From: Streptomyces megasporus
GTDB lineage: Bacteria > Actinomycetota > Actinomycetes > Streptomycetales > Streptomycetaceae
Direction: 5' to 3'
NCBI RefSeq assembly: GCF_000718985.1
Contig: NZ_JODL01000060.1
Location: 1-6,284, forward strand
Length of the DNA stretch: 6,284 nt
The stretch's first letter is position 1. The number at the start of each line of letters is the position of its first letter. This document shows, piece after piece, positions 4,978-6,284 of this stretch. The notes beneath the pieces are model-generated. The model was not told the origin of the DNA. It saw only the letters and a list, made by a program, of their open reading frames with translations, and made no database searches. Made by a program: the position numbers and the translations under genes.

Positions 4978-5014
4978 TGCGGCGGACGGGTCGTCCCCCG
5001 TGCCCGCCGCCGCA
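4978..5014 (+). promoter_or_regulatory. Second structured leader element before the 167-aa gene
   Basis: TGCGGCGG (4978-4985) pairs with CCGCCGCA (5007-5014), and an inner ACGGG (4986-4990) pairs with CCCGT (4997-5001), leaving a 5-nt bulge. It lies 12 bp after the hairpin at 4924-4966 and ends 41 bp before the GTG at 5056. It may be a second terminator or a leader structure. Confidence 0.4.
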
Positions 5015-5055
5015 AGGCCCCTCCCGCAACCCTGCTCTACCGAAAGGCCCGACCT

Positions 5056-5559
5056 GTGACCCCGCCGCTCCTGACGGCCCCTGCCGTGGTGGACTCCTCA
5101 ACCTTCGTCGCCGGCCCCGTGGCCACCGGCTGGCTCCAGCCGACCGGCCGCGTGCCCGCCGTGCTGGCCGCCTGGAAGGACGGCGCGCTGGGCGAGGCGC
5201 CCACCGGCATCGCCTGGGACGTGGTCCGCGTCCCCTCCCACACCGTGGGACACGAGACGGTGGCACAGCTCCGCGCGGCCGGTGTGCCGCTCGGGCCGGT
5301 GCTGTACGGCCCGAGCGGGGTGGAGTTCTTCATCGCCCTCGGATCGGCCGACGGCTGGGACGCCCCCGACAGCCACCTGCTGCCCGCCCACAAGCTGACG
5401 CTGCTGCCGCACCCGGACTACACCGAGCGCAACCAACTGCAACTGGGGGCACGGTGCTGGATCATCCCCCCAACCGGCACCACGCCCTTGACGTGGGGGC
5501 CGGACCTGCGAACCGCCTACCTGGCGGCCCGCGCTCGGGTACCGGAGGCGCAGCGGTGA
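5056..5559 (+). CDS. Conserved hypothetical protein (167 aa)
   Basis: The GTG at 5056 has GAAAGG 8 nt upstream, and codon bias is strong across the whole frame. The protein is soluble, with alternating short strands and helices: a Pro-rich start, WDVVRVPSHTVGHETVAQLR, then GPVLYGPSGVEFFIALGSAD, LLPAHKLTLLPHP and CWIIPPTG near the end. The pattern of glycine loops and the late WIIPP motif faintly recall the N-terminal primase/polymerase-like proteins of actinomycete elements. The catalytic acidic cluster is not evident, so I make no functional call. It overlaps the next gene by 4 bp (GTGA), so the two form a coupled pair that probably acts together. Confidence 0.87.
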   Translation: MTPPLLTAPAVVDSSTFVAGPVATGWLQPTGRVPAVLAAWKDGALGEAPTGIAWDVVRVPSHTVGHETVAQLRAAGVPLGPVLYGPSGVEFFIALGSADGWDAPDSHLLPAHKLTLLPHPDYTERNQLQLGARCWIIPPTGTTPLTWGPDLRTAYLAARARVPEAQR

Positions 5560-6197
5560 CCATGAAGAAGCCCGACGGCCGGCCACTGCCCCGCCCCACC
5601 ACCATCCCCTACGTCGCCCAGTGGAGTGGCGAACGCGACCTCACCCCCCTGGTCGTCGCCCGAGGCCCAGGGATCGCCTACCGCATGGGCGAGGAGGTGC
5701 CCCAGGACCGCTATGACGGGGTGTTGTGGGCACGACGGTCCTTCGACCAAGGCAAGGGCACAGCGCGCCTCGCCTACACGCACCCCCAGCGACAGCGCCG
5801 CGCGATGGCCAAACTGCTGTGCCAGGTGTGCGCCAAACCGGCCAGCCGCACCAAGGACGGCGTGCTGTGGCTGGTCGAGGACGACCGCGGCGCGTGGCCG
5901 GACTGGCCGGAGGGCCTGGCCACCGCTCACCCCCCGCTCTGCGTGCCGTGCGCGGGGACGTCCCTCGACGAGTGCCACCACTGGCTACGGGAGAAGGCCG
6001 TCGTGGTCCGCTCCCGCGCCTCCCAGGTCAGCGGCGTCCTCGGCGCCCCCTACCAGCTTCAAGGCTCCGTGCTGGTCCCGCAGAAGGTGCGGATGGTGCG
6101 CTACGACGACCCCGCCATCGCCTGGACCCTGGCCCGTCAACTGGTGCGCACCTTGTACGACTGCACGCTCCTGGACCCCGCCGTACTGGCCGCATAG
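5556..6197 (+). CDS. Putative zinc-ribbon hypothetical protein (213 aa)
   Basis: I choose the GTG at 5556, which overlaps the preceding stop as GTGA and has GGAGG 7 nt upstream; an ATG at 5562 is the alternative, 13 nt from that site. Residues Cys89-x2-Cys92 and Cys129-x2-Cys132, with Cys140-His-His just after, suggest a zinc-ribbon fold. Before it lies a beta-rich N-terminal part (YVAQWSGERDLTPLVVARG). After it come QVSGVLGAPYQLQGSVLVP and a helical end, IAWTLARQLVRTLYDCTLL. I recognise this layout from unnamed proteins repeatedly seen in Streptomyces phage, plasmid and AICE regions; no biochemical role is known to me. It is the last gene before a large hairpin at 6200-6260 and is coupled to the 167-aa gene upstream. 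Confidence 0.9.
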   Translation: MTMKKPDGRPLPRPTTIPYVAQWSGERDLTPLVVARGPGIAYRMGEEVPQDRYDGVLWARRSFDQGKGTARLAYTHPQRQRRAMAKLLCQVCAKPASRTKDGVLWLVEDDRGAWPDWPEGLATAHPPLCVPCAGTSLDECHHWLREKAVVVRSRASQVSGVLGAPYQLQGSVLVPQKVRMVRYDDPAIAWTLARQLVRTLYDCTLLDPAVLAA

Positions 6198-6199
6198 CC

Positions 6200-6260
6200 G
6201 CTCCCCCACCCGGCCACCGAGTCGCGCGTCCCTCGGTAGGCGTCGGCCGGGCGGGGGAGC
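6200..6260 (+). terminator. Large hairpin after the zinc-ribbon gene
   Basis: GCTCCCCC-A-CCCGGCC (6200-6215) pairs with GGCCGGG-C-GGGGGAGC (6245-6260), 15 of 16 positions. Inside it, ACCGAG (6216-6221) pairs perfectly with CTCGGT (6232-6237), with a 7-nt bulge at 6238-6244. It starts 3 nt after the TAG at 6195-6197, the expected place for a strong terminator of the rightward group. Confidence 0.75.
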
Positions 6261-6275
6261 CCTCGACTCCCGACC

Positions 6276-6284
6276 GCAGAAAGG
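6276..6284 (+). promoter_or_regulatory. Possible ribosome binding site of a gene beyond the right edge
   Basis: The window ends in GCAGAAAGG, which resembles the GAAAGG used by the gene at 5056. A start codon would be expected within about 10 nt past the edge; this cannot be confirmed here. Confidence 0.3.

Noticed and set aside
4474..5586. Long minus-strand open frames opposite the DUF6415-like and 167-aa genes
   Set aside because: Compositionally biased shadows; the plus-strand frames carry ribosome binding sites, coupling and better codon use.
1..6284. tRNA genes, CRISPR array, integrase attachment core or insertion sequence
   Set aside because: No cloverleaf-like tRNA 3' end, no regularly spaced direct repeats, no integrase or transposase motifs and no terminal inverted repeats with target duplications were seen.

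Overview
The window is very GC-rich, its real genes strongly favour G or C in the third codon position, and it uses GTG and TTG starts with purine-rich ribosome binding sites. Together with the protein families seen (an SpdB2/DUF2637-type spread protein, an XRE regulator with a long helical C-terminus, a DUF6415-like segment and a large winged-helix protein typical of Streptomyces accessory DNA), this points to Streptomyces or a close relative. It looks like part of a plasmid or an actinomycete integrative and conjugative element (AICE). No integrase, excisionase with its attachment site, TraB translocase or recognised Rep is visible, so the type of element cannot be fixed from this window.

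Layout. (1) Positions 1-868, minus strand: a leftward operon encoding a 114-aa conserved hypothetical protein, a 45-aa very basic/charged small protein and the start of an SpdB2-like membrane protein that runs off the left edge. (2) Positions 869-1036: a divergent control region with two strong hairpins in the presumed leader of the leftward operon and a 26-bp near-perfect palindrome next to the rightward gene. (3) Positions 1037-1517, plus strand: a small AlpA/excisionase-like helix-turn-helix protein overlapping a 65-aa cysteine-rich protein, followed by a terminator-like hairpin. (4) Positions 1637-2804: a winged-helix, possibly replication-linked gene whose 3' part is in a different frame (+1 shift); it also contains a short tract of foreign-looking codons. 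(5) Positions 2932-4170: an XRE regulator whose ribosome binding site sits in a perfect 10-bp inverted repeat, followed by a classic terminator. (6) Positions 4279-6197: a rightward group made of a broken or fused gene ending in a DUF6415-like segment, a 167-aa unknown protein and a translationally coupled protein with paired CxxC motifs, closed by a large hairpin at 6200-6260.

The genes read as the regulatory and replication/maintenance part of a mobile element next to its intercellular-spread operon. The divergent palindrome could let one regulator control both sides. Two of the larger genes carry +1 frame disruptions, which suggests either a decaying element or sequence errors. Most of the remaining products are conserved Streptomyces unknowns, and no function is claimed for them beyond what the motifs support.
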